64,000 bases of DNA from Parapedobacter deserti (GTDB lineage Bacteria > Bacteroidota > Bacteroidia > Sphingobacteriales > Sphingobacteriaceae). Under the pieces are notes generated by a model. That model did no database searches. It was not told the DNA's origin and worked only from the letters and a program-made list of their open reading frames with translations. This document shows positions 45,095 through 54,701 of this stretch, piece after piece. Location of the stretch: positions 124,001 through 188,000 of the forward strand of contig NZ_JBHRTA010000008.1 of NCBI RefSeq assembly GCF_042646065.1, written 5' to 3'. The translations under genes were made by a program, and so were the position numbers. How positions within the stretch are numbered: the stretch's first letter is position 1; each line of letters opens with the position of its first letter.

Positions 45095-46450
45095 TTAATA
45101 TTTAAATACATTTCCACCAGCCACTACCTGGTTTTTGTTTTCGTCAAAATGCACCCTTAAACGTGTTCTCAAAGCGGCGTTTGCCATGGTACATGCAATG
45201 GCATGGTGATAACCTGCTTCTACGGGAGCATTGGTTTGCCGTCTTGATAAGATGCATTCCATCCAGTTTTTCATATGGGCGGAGGTGAGTGGGTCGCCAC
45301 CGGTATTGGCATCCACCGACACCCGGGCGGTGGGAAGGCTGGATGATGGCAACAGGTTGGGGGAGAGGCCCATTGATGAGGCATCCCCGGCATTCAGGCC
45401 TCCCAATGACGATATTTCATTCGTGTCCAAGTTCAGCGTTCCACCATTGGAATAATACAGTTCCTTTATCCCTCCTGCCGAATTGGTGAACCTGGATGAG
45501 TAAACCACCTGGAAGCCCTTGCTCAGATCATCATCCGGCCCATAATCGAATACGGCTGTTAACGTGTCAGCATTATTCCGGCCATCCTTCCATTGATAGA
45601 TCCCACCGTTGCATACGACACTGCGCGGATAGTTTAGGCCCGTAAACCAATGGACGGTGTCGATTTGGTGGCACATCCACTGACCGGGAATCCCTGAGGA
45701 AAAGGGCCAGAACAACCGGTATTCAAGATAAATCCGTGGATCCCACTCCACACGGGGTCTATTGAGGAGGAAACGTTGCCAGTCCACATCCTCGGGTCTA
45801 ATGCTTTCGCAGAGTGCTTTTCGTCGCCATCTACCCGGTTGGTTGACATTCCAGGACATCTCAGCCATCACGATATCCCCGAATTTGCCGGAATTGATGT
45901 ATTCATAAGCTGCTTGGTAATTTGCTCCGCTGCGCCGTTGCGAGCCGATTTGCACCACGATGTCCCGGCTTCGGCACGCTTCAAGCGCCTCATTTGCGTC
46001 GTCCATCGTCTCCGCAAACGGCTTTTCCACGTAGGCATCCTTACCGGCTTCGGCGGCCTCCTTGAGGTGCAGTGCATGCTGAAAGTCTGCGGTGCTGATT
46101 ATCACGGCGTCAATATCTTTGATGGCATACAGCTCGTCGTTGTTCCGGCAGCCTGCGATATCCCATCCGGTTTTCGATTTGATAAAAGATGCACCCTCTT
46201 CCCGCCGTTTTGACCATATATCCGAGAGCGCTGTCATCCGGAAGTTCAATCCGTTGCAATGGTTAATGAAACCAGGGAATAATGAATTTTTGAATCGGTC
46301 TGAAAAGCCGACAACCCCGACATTCACTGTTGAATTTGCCCCTATGATGCGACGGTAGCTTTTTGCGGTGAATCCCGCGCCAACACCACCAACGGTTGCC
46401 GCTGTTATCCCAACGGTCAGTTTTTTAATAAATCTCCTTCTGTTTTCCAT
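45095..46450 (-). CDS. Tat-exported Gfo/Idh/MocA-family oxidoreductase
   Basis: A 451-residue protein. A twin-arginine-type signal (RRRFIKKLT at residues 4-12, then a hydrophobic GITAATVGGVGAGF stretch) is followed by a Rossmann domain with VNVGVVGFS and the family hallmark EKP at 142-144 (YVEKPFAET). The C-terminal domain is the substrate-binding beta sheet. Tat export of a folded, cofactor-bound enzyme matches known Bacteroidota homologues. Family members oxidise sugar or inositol hydroxyls with NAD(P), often tightly bound in exported forms. It is followed 13 bp later by the isomerase-like gene. Confidence 0.88.
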   Translation of the reverse strand: MENRRRFIKKLTVGITAATVGGVGAGFTAKSYRRIIGANSTVNVGVVGFSDRFKNSLFPGFINHCNGLNFRMTALSDIWSKRREEGASFIKSKTGWDIAGCRNNDELYAIKDIDAVIISTADFQHALHLKEAAEAGKDAYVEKPFAETMDDANEALEACRSRDIVVQIGSQRRSGANYQAAYEYINSGKFGDIVMAEMSWNVNQPGRWRRKALCESIRPEDVDWQRFLLNRPRVEWDPRIYLEYRLFWPFSSGIPGQWMCHQIDTVHWFTGLNYPRSVVCNGGIYQWKDGRNNADTLTAVFDYGPDDDLSKGFQVVYSSRFTNSAGGIKELYYSNGGTLNLDTNEISSLGGLNAGDASSMGLSPNLLPSSSLPTARVSVDANTGGDPLTSAHMKNWMECILSRRQTNAPVEAGYHHAIACTMANAALRTRLRVHFDENKNQVVAGGNVFKY

Positions 46451-46513
46451 GTTTTCAATTTTTTGTTTGACTCAATATGGCAGTACGATTTCAGCTATTG
46501 TATTCCCGTTCCT

Positions 46514-48178
46514 TTACCTCAGAATCTGACCTGCGTCTATTAATACTCTTTCCAATAATGAATAGCCGATGTCCTGTACATTTGTAGCGTTGTCGATCGC
46601 CAACACTGCCGCGGCCGCGGCGCTTTGACCTAATATCATGAATACAGGTTCCATCCTGATGGAACCAAAGGCGATATGTGAGCTCGACACACACACCGGA
46701 ACAAGCAGGTTAGTGCATTCCGATGCCTTGGGTATCAGCGCTCCATATGCAATCTGGTAGGGTTGTTTAGGGTGAACACCGATATCACCTTCGTTCTGCA
46801 CATAACCATTTGGTTTTATGTATCGCTGCACGTTGTGCGAATCGAGCATGTAGGATCCCATGCCCACCGGATCGGTGATTTCCCGTTCGCTGAACGTATC
46901 ATGCTCGGTCATTACGTATTGGCCTACCATGCGCCGCGCCTCCCGGATGTACAGCTGATGCGGCCAATTATCGTTGTCTGTAAATTCATCTTTAGCCAAT
47001 CCCCATTGCGCCATTTCCTCCCGTACTTCCGTTGGTACATCTGGGTCGTTGGCAAGAAAATACATCAAGCCTTTTTGATAATCTTCGTGTTCTTTGATGA
47101 TTTCGCGGCGCCGTTCGTAGCTGGCCTCGGGATAGTCATAGTTCATACCGATGAAATCCGTGCTAAACGGCCCGTGGTTGTTCGTATCTGTCTTGCGGTT
47201 AGGGATGGGATCGAATTTCTCGAACGTCTCCCGCCAACCTGAAGCAAACACACGGGCCAGCAGTTCGTAGTTTTCTGGATTGTAACCATCCGGTTTTGGG
47301 AAAGCCACCCGGTTGTCGGGGTGGTTACTCAGGCACATACGGAAGCAATAGGCTTGTAAGCGATGATCGCCCTGTCCGTATATCCCTGGGGGTTCGTTAG
47401 ATACACCATACAGCAAACCACTGGTGCTATCTCCAGGAATTTTATAGGGACTGATATCCGATGCGAACCAGTGATAGTGATGGAGCACGCCCGTTTGGAT
47501 GCCATTCCACTTTTCGCCGTATACACTGTTCGCTTCCCGTCCCACGTGGTAGCTTACTCCCGCCGCGGCCATCAGGTCGCCTTCATACGTGGCGTCGATA
47601 AACATTTTGCCACGATAGGTTGTCCCACTCAGCGTGGTGATCGACCTGATCCGACCGTCCTCCACCACCACGCCCGCGTCGCGGTCCAGCCATTCGTCCC
47701 TGCGCACCTCTATGTCGAATTCCTTCACGTAATCCTCGAATACCTGCTCGGCGACATGCGGCTCAAATATCCACATCGTGCGCGCATCTCCGTCCATCGC
47801 CGGTGTACCCTGTCCTTTATTTCCATATTCTGCATGCCGCTGCCAACGCCATGCAGCGCTATCTTCGTAATGAAGATATACCCGGTGATAGAAGTCGCGG
47901 GCCAGCCCGCCGATGGTCGACTTGTCTCCCGTATCAGTAAAGCCCAAGCCGCCTGACGATAAACCGCCCAAGTGTTTGTCAGGCGAGACCACGATCACCG
48001 ACTTTCCTGATTGCTTGGCTTGAACTGCCGCGATAATCGCCGAAGCCGTACCCCCGTAAATGATGATGTCGGCTTCGAAGGCTTGTTGATCCGCTGTTTT
48101 ACACGACTGGCAGATCCAAAGCAATACTACTGCGAATATTAATCTATTTATCATTCCATTTTTGTTTTGATTCTCCAT
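46514..48178 (-). CDS. Lipid-anchored FAD-dependent oxidoreductase (PF12831-type)
   Basis: A 554-residue protein. A lipoprotein-like signal ends at ICQSCKT (an ATG nine codons in, at 48154, is an alternative start). The FAD-binding N-terminus reads ADIIIYGGTASAIIAAVQA, and the LGGLSSGGLGFTDTG and FIDATYEGDLMAAAGV motifs are typical of the FAD_oxidored group. This group is common in polysaccharide-utilisation loci, and its reaction is generally not known. It is 34 bp downstream of susD and 63 bp upstream of the Gfo/Idh/MocA gene. It may oxidise the captured sugar at the cell surface. Confidence 0.87.
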   Translation of the reverse strand: MENQNKNGMINRLIFAVVLLWICQSCKTADQQAFEADIIIYGGTASAIIAAVQAKQSGKSVIVVSPDKHLGGLSSGGLGFTDTGDKSTIGGLARDFYHRVYLHYEDSAAWRWQRHAEYGNKGQGTPAMDGDARTMWIFEPHVAEQVFEDYVKEFDIEVRRDEWLDRDAGVVVEDGRIRSITTLSGTTYRGKMFIDATYEGDLMAAAGVSYHVGREANSVYGEKWNGIQTGVLHHYHWFASDISPYKIPGDSTSGLLYGVSNEPPGIYGQGDHRLQAYCFRMCLSNHPDNRVAFPKPDGYNPENYELLARVFASGWRETFEKFDPIPNRKTDTNNHGPFSTDFIGMNYDYPEASYERRREIIKEHEDYQKGLMYFLANDPDVPTEVREEMAQWGLAKDEFTDNDNWPHQLYIREARRMVGQYVMTEHDTFSEREITDPVGMGSYMLDSHNVQRYIKPNGYVQNEGDIGVHPKQPYQIAYGALIPKASECTNLLVPVCVSSSHIAFGSIRMEPVFMILGQSAAAAAVLAIDNATNVQDIGYSLLERVLIDAGQILR

Positions 48179-48212
48179 GAATTTCTATATGCTATTGAAA
48201 TACCGGTCCTTG

Positions 48213-49904
48213 TTAGTTATATCCTGGATTTTGTTCTAATACCGCCCCGATATTTGCATCGATTTCACTTTGCGGAATCGGAAAAACCTGGTGATGTTCC
48301 TGTATGTCGTCCGCGTTATAACGATTGTATTGCCGGATATTCGCATACATCCGTCCCGTCCGGCTCAGTGTCAGCCGTCTCTTTTCTTCGATACCGAGCT
48401 CCCTGAGCCGTTCATCCAGGATGAAATCCAAGTCAACGGCCGAGGCATCCACCGATGCCGCACCCGCACGGCTTCTTACCGTATTGATATCAACCGCGGC
48501 CAACGTTGTATTCCCAACCGCTAGGTAAGCTTCCGCGCGCAGCAAATAGGTTTCTGCCAGCCGCATATCGTACCAATCGGTATAAGTAACGCCACCGATA
48601 TCACGCAGTTGCATCGTTTCGGGGTTAAGAATCAGGTTAGACGGATGATCACCGGGGGTCGTAGCCTTCGTTTGGTAGGGGTATGCCCCGCGCGACCAGG
48701 TGCCGCTTGTATTCAATAGGTATTGATTTTCGTCGGTGTTGATGTCAAAATACACCCCCTGGTACTTCGCCGGCCCGCTGGGGTTGTTGTACAAAACTCC
48801 CCGCGGAAAGTTATACTCCGAAACGCGCATATCCCGGTAGTCGATATCACCTAACTCATCGTACCAGATTTCATTCGAAAAATGGAACGTCGGCATCAGC
48901 CACCCTGCACCGCGACCGACGATAGAGGTCGGAAGAAAACCAGTGGCGATGAGATTCCGATCGTCCGGATCCGTTGCCAGTGGTACATTCGGAGTGTGCC
49001 ACCGTTCCATTTGATATCCCGTCCGCGCAATGGTAGATTGGCCACCTCCGGGAACATCCGGTTCAAATTGGATGACAAAGATCCCTTCCGTATTGCCACT
49101 GCTCCGGTTCTGATTATTCCGCTGGAAAAGATCCCAGTATACATCGCCCGGTTGATTCCGGCGTGAACCAAAACGGTCGGTCATCAACGCCAGGGCCGGA
49201 TTGCCAATGACCTGACTGCTGGCTTCAATCGCTAGCTCATTCTCTCCGATTGCCAACGCCGATTCGGCCAATAAATGGTTTGCCGCTTCTTTAGACACCT
49301 GTCCATCCGGCAAATCGGGGATGCTCGGCAAGTTGGATGCAGCAAATTGCAGGTCATCAATCATCTGCCGGATCACTTCTTCCTTGGAACTCCGTGTAAA
49401 GTCGTTTTTTGCGGAGGTCGTTTCCTCCAAGATCAGCGGAACCCCGCCATACAGATACACCAGGTAACGATAGGCCAAGGCCCTGAAAAAACGGGCTTCC
49501 CCCTCTAGCTGCGGCTGTGCTTCAATAGGCACTTCCGATGCGGGCAGCCGCCCAATGATGGTATTGGCATTGGCGATAATTTTATAATTGCCTCGCCAAT
49601 GATACAATACTTTGGCAGCAGTTGGATCCAGCGTCGCCGGATAGTCGCTGAAAAATCGGACAATCCCGTCCTGGCCCGCATGCGACAAATCCGTAGCCAA
49701 CTGCAAATCAAAAGAATTATCATCTCCTCCATAATATAGGTTGCGATAGTTTTGATACAACATATTCAACGCAGACCGGAAGTGGGATTCGGTAACATAC
49801 ATATTATCCGCCGTGTAGATACCCGATGGATTCTCCCGAAGTATATCAGCTTCCTGACACGCTACAAAAGGAATTATAAAGAAAACTATGAGCAGTCTTT
49901 TCAT
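48213..49904 (-). CDS. SusD/RagB-family outer-membrane lipoprotein
   Basis: A 563-residue lipoprotein (signal with lipobox IPFVACQE). TPR-like helices and the family pattern ARFFRALAYRYLVYLYGGVPLI near residues 137-158 are typical of SusD; the C-terminal part shows YLLRAEAYLAVGN and LDFILDERLRELGIE. SusD proteins cap the SusC channel and bind glycans. The gene starts 11 bp after the susC stop, the standard arrangement. The substrate cannot be read from the sequence. Confidence 0.93.
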   Translation of the reverse strand: MKRLLIVFFIIPFVACQEADILRENPSGIYTADNMYVTESHFRSALNMLYQNYRNLYYGGDDNSFDLQLATDLSHAGQDGIVRFFSDYPATLDPTAAKVLYHWRGNYKIIANANTIIGRLPASEVPIEAQPQLEGEARFFRALAYRYLVYLYGGVPLILEETTSAKNDFTRSSKEEVIRQMIDDLQFAASNLPSIPDLPDGQVSKEAANHLLAESALAIGENELAIEASSQVIGNPALALMTDRFGSRRNQPGDVYWDLFQRNNQNRSSGNTEGIFVIQFEPDVPGGGQSTIARTGYQMERWHTPNVPLATDPDDRNLIATGFLPTSIVGRGAGWLMPTFHFSNEIWYDELGDIDYRDMRVSEYNFPRGVLYNNPSGPAKYQGVYFDINTDENQYLLNTSGTWSRGAYPYQTKATTPGDHPSNLILNPETMQLRDIGGVTYTDWYDMRLAETYLLRAEAYLAVGNTTLAAVDINTVRSRAGAASVDASAVDLDFILDERLRELGIEEKRRLTLSRTGRMYANIRQYNRYNADDIQEHHQVFPIPQSEIDANIGAVLEQNPGYN

Positions 49905-49915
49905 GATCGATAAGT

Positions 49916-52900
49916 TTAAAATGTTAATGCTAAACCGATGGAATAGTGACGCATAACCGGACGGCTTCCATAGCCTAAGCCACTGCCCGTTTCGGGATCC
50001 CAGCCCTTCCAGTCGGTCAACGTGAACAGGTTTTTACCCGCAAGGGTAACGGTCAGGCCCGACACCTTAAGTCTCGAAAGCAAGGCCGTATCAAAATTGT
50101 ACGACAGAATGACGTCCTGCAGGCGCAGAAAACTACGCCTTCCATACAACATGGGGTTGATGGAACTCGTGCTTGCCGGGCTCCGGAATTGCCCGCCCGG
50201 ATTACTGGGGGTCCAAAAATCCACCTCCTCCCAGATTCCCATGTCCGAAATTGCATCCGCACTTCTGGCTTCAAACGGCTCGTTTTCACCTAAGTATCCT
50301 TTTCTTCCGCCTTGGATGGAATTCAGGAAAAACTTCAATGAGAACCCCTTGTATTGTAAGTGATTATGGATACCAAACCGATATAACGGATCCGTCATGC
50401 CCAGAATGACCCGGTCGGCCGCGGATAACACCCCGTCTCCGGTCTGATCTACAATACGGTAACTCCCTACATAATAACCCGTGGGAATTTCCTCGCCGAA
50501 CTGGTAAATGCCGTCTACATCATACCCGAAAACTGCGCCGATGGGCTCGCCAATAAACAGGTTACTGGTCATCAGGTCGTCTTCCCTTCCATCGCCGTCA
50601 ATATCGCCAAGCAACTTCTCAATCCGGTTCCGGTTCAGCGAAAAATTTCCGGTAATTTTCCATTGAAAGTCGGTAGTCCGGATGGCCGCGGCCGTAATGC
50701 TTGCTTCAAAGCCACGGTTTCCGATCTGGCCGATGTTGCTGATGATGGAGTTGAAGCCGGTGAGAATCGGTAAGTCACGGCTCCAGATCAAATCGCGGGT
50801 GGTCGTCTGGTAGTACTCCAAGTTACCCACAACCCGGTCGCCGAAAATCCCAAAATCAAGTCCGAAATTCGACCCATAGGTTTTCTCCCACCTGAGATCC
50901 GGATTAGGCAGGCTCGAGGGTGCGTGACCGTAGGCCGTCGACGCCCCATCGCCGAACACGTAAGTGGGCGAGGAGCCCACGCTCGCCAAGGAACTGTACC
51001 GTTGTACCAGATTCCCGTTTACACCATAACTGAAGCGGAGTTTCAAATGGTTCAGCCAAGTAATCGAACGCAAAAAAGCCTCCTCCGAAACCGTCCAGCC
51101 GATTCCAACGGATGGAAAATAAGCGGTTTTTTCATTTTCGGCAAATCCCGAAAATCCGTCCCGGCGCAGCGTAGCGGTGAGGTAATACTTGGAAAATGCG
51201 GCGTAGTTGATCCGGAACATCTGATACAGGGAAGTTTCTTCCCACGAGCTCGAATTGGTGAATTGATTGATGCCCTGTGACAGGTCGTTATAACCCAGCG
51301 TCTGGTTAGCCAAACTGGTGGCCCGTGCCATGGTCGAATCAGCTTCCCGGTGGCTCTTTCCAATGACAAGCGTTGCATCAATGTGATGGTTTTCACCCAG
51401 CTCTTTCGTATAGTTCAGGATGTTATCAAATGTATAACTGTAGAGTTCAGAGTTGTTTTTCCACGCTTCGCCGGTCTCCGCATTTACATACGGATTGGAA
51501 TTGAACTGCCGTCGCCATTGCAGTGTGTTCCCATAATTGATATCCCAAGTGAACCCAGGAAGAAAAGGCACTTTGATTTTTGCGTATAGGTTACCGAATA
51601 GTTCATTCCGCTGGTCCAGATCATCGGTATTGACGGCGATAAGTGGGTTGTTCAGCCCCCCGAACTCGGTTATCAGCTTACCCGTTTCATCGTAAGGCGT
51701 CCGCAGCGGACCCGCCTGGGTAAGTTGGGTAAGATTCGGCGACGCGCCCGAGAAGTCTGCAAACGTACCAAACGTCTGTACCCCTACGTTCAACCATTCG
51801 GTTAGCTGTGTTTCGATATTAATCCGGCCAGCCTTTCGATTCATTTTATCATTGATGATGTAGTTTTGTTGCTTGTCATAAGCCAACGACAGGTAGTAGT
51901 TGGTTCTGGCCGAAGCTCCCTGGATCCCTACGTTGTGCTGCTGGATCGAAGCGTTGGTCGTTCCGAGTTCCCACCAGTCGACATCCGCCCCTGTTTCATA
52001 TCCCTTAACCGCAAGTTCCCGGGAAAACGGATTGGTTTCCAGTATATTGAAGTTTTCATCCAGCTGCAAATAACCGGATTCTTCGGTATAAGCTTCTCTC
52101 CAAAAGATATCTTGTATCATCTTAAGATACGAGTCGCGATTGCGCGTGTGCAGCCTGCTTGAGGGTCCACCAATCGCGTACGAACCCGTATAGCTGATCT
52201 GCGGCTTCTGCTCCCCACGCCCGCTTTTCGTGGTAATCAGGATCACGCCATTGGCGGCCTGCGCCCCATAGATTGCTTTACTACTGGCATCTTTTAAAAT
52301 ATCCAATGTTTTGATATCGTTGGGATTGATGCTGCTAAGATTCCCATAGAAGATAATTCCGTCTAAGATAATCAGTGGGTTTTGGCTGCCGGATAAGCTC
52401 GTTCTGCCCCGGATCGAAATGGAAGGGGTCTCTCCCGCCTCATCCACCATCCCTACATTGAGCCCGGGAACCGTGCCCTGTACGCTCTGGAAGATGTTGA
52501 GATTCGGTGTACCACTCAAGGCGTCCAAATCTGCAGAAGCAATCGATCCGGTAAGATCACTGCGCTTTTGCGTGCCATACCCCACTACCACGACTTCATC
52601 CAGGTCGCTGATAGCTTCTGACAGTGTCACATTAATATCCGATTGTGAGTCCAATCGAATTTCCCTGCTTTCGAAACCGATCATTGTGAACACCAATACC
52701 TGTCCCCGTTCCTTCAATACCAGTTTGAAATCGCCCTCGGGATTGGTTGTGGTAGCAACGGAGGTTCCCTTTACGGTTACCGTCACTCCCTCAATAGCAT
52801 TGCCTTGGCCGTCAACCACTTTTCCATTTATCGTATAATCCTGGGATTGGGGTGGCTGTACATCCTTAATTGTCCTGCTGCGCGCTGGGCGTCTTATAAT

Positions 52901-53236
52901 AATGATGGTTTTGCCTTCCAGCTCCCAGTCAAGGCCAGTCCCTTCCAGCAACAGGTCCATTGTTTCTTCCAGTGAGGCATTCCGGATGTGCACCGTCAAG
53001 GTGGTATTGGCCAACTCCCTGCCCTGGAGAAAGAAATTATAGCCGCTCTGCTTCTGTATGCTTTCCATCGCGTCAGTCAGTGGAATATTCCGGACATTTA
53101 ACGTGATTTGTCCAAAGCTGACTGCCGAGGCTTTCAGAACAACTACCATGGTAAGGAAAACCGCCAATTTCATAATCAGAAGCGTCCTGTAGGTTAAAGG
53201 CAAAGAAAAGCCTTTAACACATGTGTTAAAATTCAT
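49916..53236 (-). CDS. SusC/RagA-family TonB-dependent receptor with STN domain
   Basis: An 1106-residue outer-membrane transporter. Signal peptide ending near AVSFGQ, STN signalling domain (about 45-110; LTDAMESIQKQSGYNFF), carboxypeptidase-regulatory-like domain (about 133-215; GKVVDGQGNAIEGVTV), plug with SusC signature SLSGSQNPLIILDG and SKAIYGAQAANGVILITT, then the barrel ending in LALTF. The STN domain links it to the FecR gene upstream (53447) and hence to the ECF sigma factor at 54702. It forms the transporter with the SusD product. Confidence 0.95.
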   Translation of the reverse strand: MNFNTCVKGFSLPLTYRTLLIMKLAVFLTMVVVLKASAVSFGQITLNVRNIPLTDAMESIQKQSGYNFFLQGRELANTTLTVHIRNASLEETMDLLLEGTGLDWELEGKTIIIIRRPARSRTIKDVQPPQSQDYTINGKVVDGQGNAIEGVTVTVKGTSVATTTNPEGDFKLVLKERGQVLVFTMIGFESREIRLDSQSDINVTLSEAISDLDEVVVVGYGTQKRSDLTGSIASADLDALSGTPNLNIFQSVQGTVPGLNVGMVDEAGETPSISIRGRTSLSGSQNPLIILDGIIFYGNLSSINPNDIKTLDILKDASSKAIYGAQAANGVILITTKSGRGEQKPQISYTGSYAIGGPSSRLHTRNRDSYLKMIQDIFWREAYTEESGYLQLDENFNILETNPFSRELAVKGYETGADVDWWELGTTNASIQQHNVGIQGASARTNYYLSLAYDKQQNYIINDKMNRKAGRINIETQLTEWLNVGVQTFGTFADFSGASPNLTQLTQAGPLRTPYDETGKLITEFGGLNNPLIAVNTDDLDQRNELFGNLYAKIKVPFLPGFTWDINYGNTLQWRRQFNSNPYVNAETGEAWKNNSELYSYTFDNILNYTKELGENHHIDATLVIGKSHREADSTMARATSLANQTLGYNDLSQGINQFTNSSSWEETSLYQMFRINYAAFSKYYLTATLRRDGFSGFAENEKTAYFPSVGIGWTVSEEAFLRSITWLNHLKLRFSYGVNGNLVQRYSSLASVGSSPTYVFGDGASTAYGHAPSSLPNPDLRWEKTYGSNFGLDFGIFGDRVVGNLEYYQTTTRDLIWSRDLPILTGFNSIISNIGQIGNRGFEASITAAAIRTTDFQWKITGNFSLNRNRIEKLLGDIDGDGREDDLMTSNLFIGEPIGAVFGYDVDGIYQFGEEIPTGYYVGSYRIVDQTGDGVLSAADRVILGMTDPLYRFGIHNHLQYKGFSLKFFLNSIQGGRKGYLGENEPFEARSADAISDMGIWEEVDFWTPSNPGGQFRSPASTSSINPMLYGRRSFLRLQDVILSYNFDTALLSRLKVSGLTVTLAGKNLFTLTDWKGWDPETGSGLGYGSRPVMRHYSIGLALTF

Positions 53237-53315
53237 ATGTTTGTACTGTTTGGATAATAAAAATGATAATTAACGCTTGCTCCAAGAGCAATATATCGCT
53301 ACGGTCCAAACATTT

Positions 53316-53342
53316 CCGGATAGTGTTGTCAGCGCTATCCGG
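53316..53342. terminator. Perfect 8-bp hairpin between FecR and SusC genes
   Basis: CCGGATAG (53316-53323), loop of 11 bases, CTATCCGG (53335-53342), followed on the + strand by an eight-T run (53345-53352). As an intrinsic terminator it would act on + strand transcripts, antisense to the genes here. On the coding (reverse) strand it is an A-run followed by a hairpin, the same layout as at 29051-29076. Confidence 0.6.
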
Positions 53343-53446
53343 TATTTTTTTTATTCGCCGCGCGATAGTTCTGGGATTGTCCGGTTGTTATGGTGATATC
53401 ATAATTTGTCTGTTTTTGATTGGTTAAAAAATTGGTTTTTTAATCG

Positions 53447-54580
53447 CTATAATTGGTTATCATGATCAATCGTTCCCGGTTGCACAATCAATTTATTCAT
53501 GGTTACGCTCCTTTCGATTTTGAACTGCAATCCACTCCGCTTTAGTATGTTCAGCACGGTAGAAAGGGTTTCGTCCCTGCCGATGGTTCCGTAAAAATGT
53601 GTCTTGGGTGGGACTCCATCATATTCCACGTCAACGTCGTACCATCTGCTCAGTTGCTTCAGGGCTGTTTGGATGTCCGTATTGTTGAATACAAAAAGCC
53701 CATCCTTCCAGCCTGTGTATTGGCTTACCCCGACGGTTCTAACGGAAATATCGTCTTTGTACAGAACGGACTGTTGATTGGGCTTGAGTAAGGCTGTCTC
53801 TTGGGATCCCTTCTTACCCCCCAGGGATGATACCTGCACTCTTCCTTCCACCAGGGTGGTCTTTGTCTCCGGATCGTCACTGTAGGCCGATATGTTGAAT
53901 TCAGTACCCAGCACCTCGACCGCCTGTCCGTTGGATAAAACTTTGAATGGCCATTCTTGCTTTGTTACCGAGAAATAGGCCTCACCATCTAAAAGGACAA
54001 CGCGTTCGCCACCGGTGAACTTGTTTGGGTATTCCAATGTGGATGAGGAATTGAGCCAAACCCTTGTACCATCCGGCAGTGTAACCTGATATTGGCCGCC
54101 GCGGGGCGTGGATAGTTTCAGTTGTACGGTTGGTGTCTCGGTATCACCTGGCATAATACCAATGAGAGAACCATCCTCATAGGCCAGCGAATCGCCGATG
54201 ATAATGCCCGATTTATCTTCACGCAATGGAATGGTGCGGCCGTCGGCCAGCATGAGGGTAGCCCTGTTACTGCCCGGCCCGATGTCATTTACGATTTCGG
54301 CGGACCGGTCAGTTACCCAGCCTGAAAGCATGTATGCGCCCGCTACCGCAAAGACAAGTGCGGCTGCTGCATAGGGAAGCCAGCGGGACAATCCGCCTGT
54401 TTTCTTGGGGACTACCTTGTTCCATACAGCAGCTTTGACTTGCTCTTTTTCGAATGGCGGCAACCCCTGCGTTTCAGCAAGGCGAACGTATGCCTGTTCA
54501 AGCAATGCCCGCTCTTCAGGGGTAGCTGTTCCCGCTTTATACTTACGATATATTTCCGCTGCGTCGTTGTAGTCCATCAT
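53447..54580 (-). CDS. FecR-type transmembrane anti-sigma factor
   Basis: A 377-residue protein beginning with two ATG codons (54580/54577). The cytoplasmic N-terminal region (about 1-65) contains YRKYKAGTATPEERALLE, common in Bacteroidota FecR proteins. A transmembrane helix follows (about 67-87), then the FecR domain (about 155-255; TPRGGQYQVTLPDGTRVWLN; GEAYFSV) and a DUF4974 domain (about 300-372; LKQLSRWYDVDVEYDG; RSGLQFKIE). It should hold the sigma factor encoded 121 bp upstream until SusC engages its ligand. Confidence 0.93.
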   Translation of the reverse strand: MMDYNDAAEIYRKYKAGTATPEERALLEQAYVRLAETQGLPPFEKEQVKAAVWNKVVPKKTGGLSRWLPYAAAALVFAVAGAYMLSGWVTDRSAEIVNDIGPGSNRATLMLADGRTIPLREDKSGIIIGDSLAYEDGSLIGIMPGDTETPTVQLKLSTPRGGQYQVTLPDGTRVWLNSSSTLEYPNKFTGGERVVLLDGEAYFSVTKQEWPFKVLSNGQAVEVLGTEFNISAYSDDPETKTTLVEGRVQVSSLGGKKGSQETALLKPNQQSVLYKDDISVRTVGVSQYTGWKDGLFVFNNTDIQTALKQLSRWYDVDVEYDGVPPKTHFYGTIGRDETLSTVLNILKRSGLQFKIERSVTMNKLIVQPGTIDHDNQL

Positions 54581-54701
54581 AAATGGAGGGTCTTCCTTGG
54601 TTACTTATTGGTATAAAGGTTGAGAAGGAGATTTGTATTACGCAGGCGCAGACAATTCGCTACATTGATCTGTAACGATCTGAAATCCAGCAAGAAAAAT
54701 A

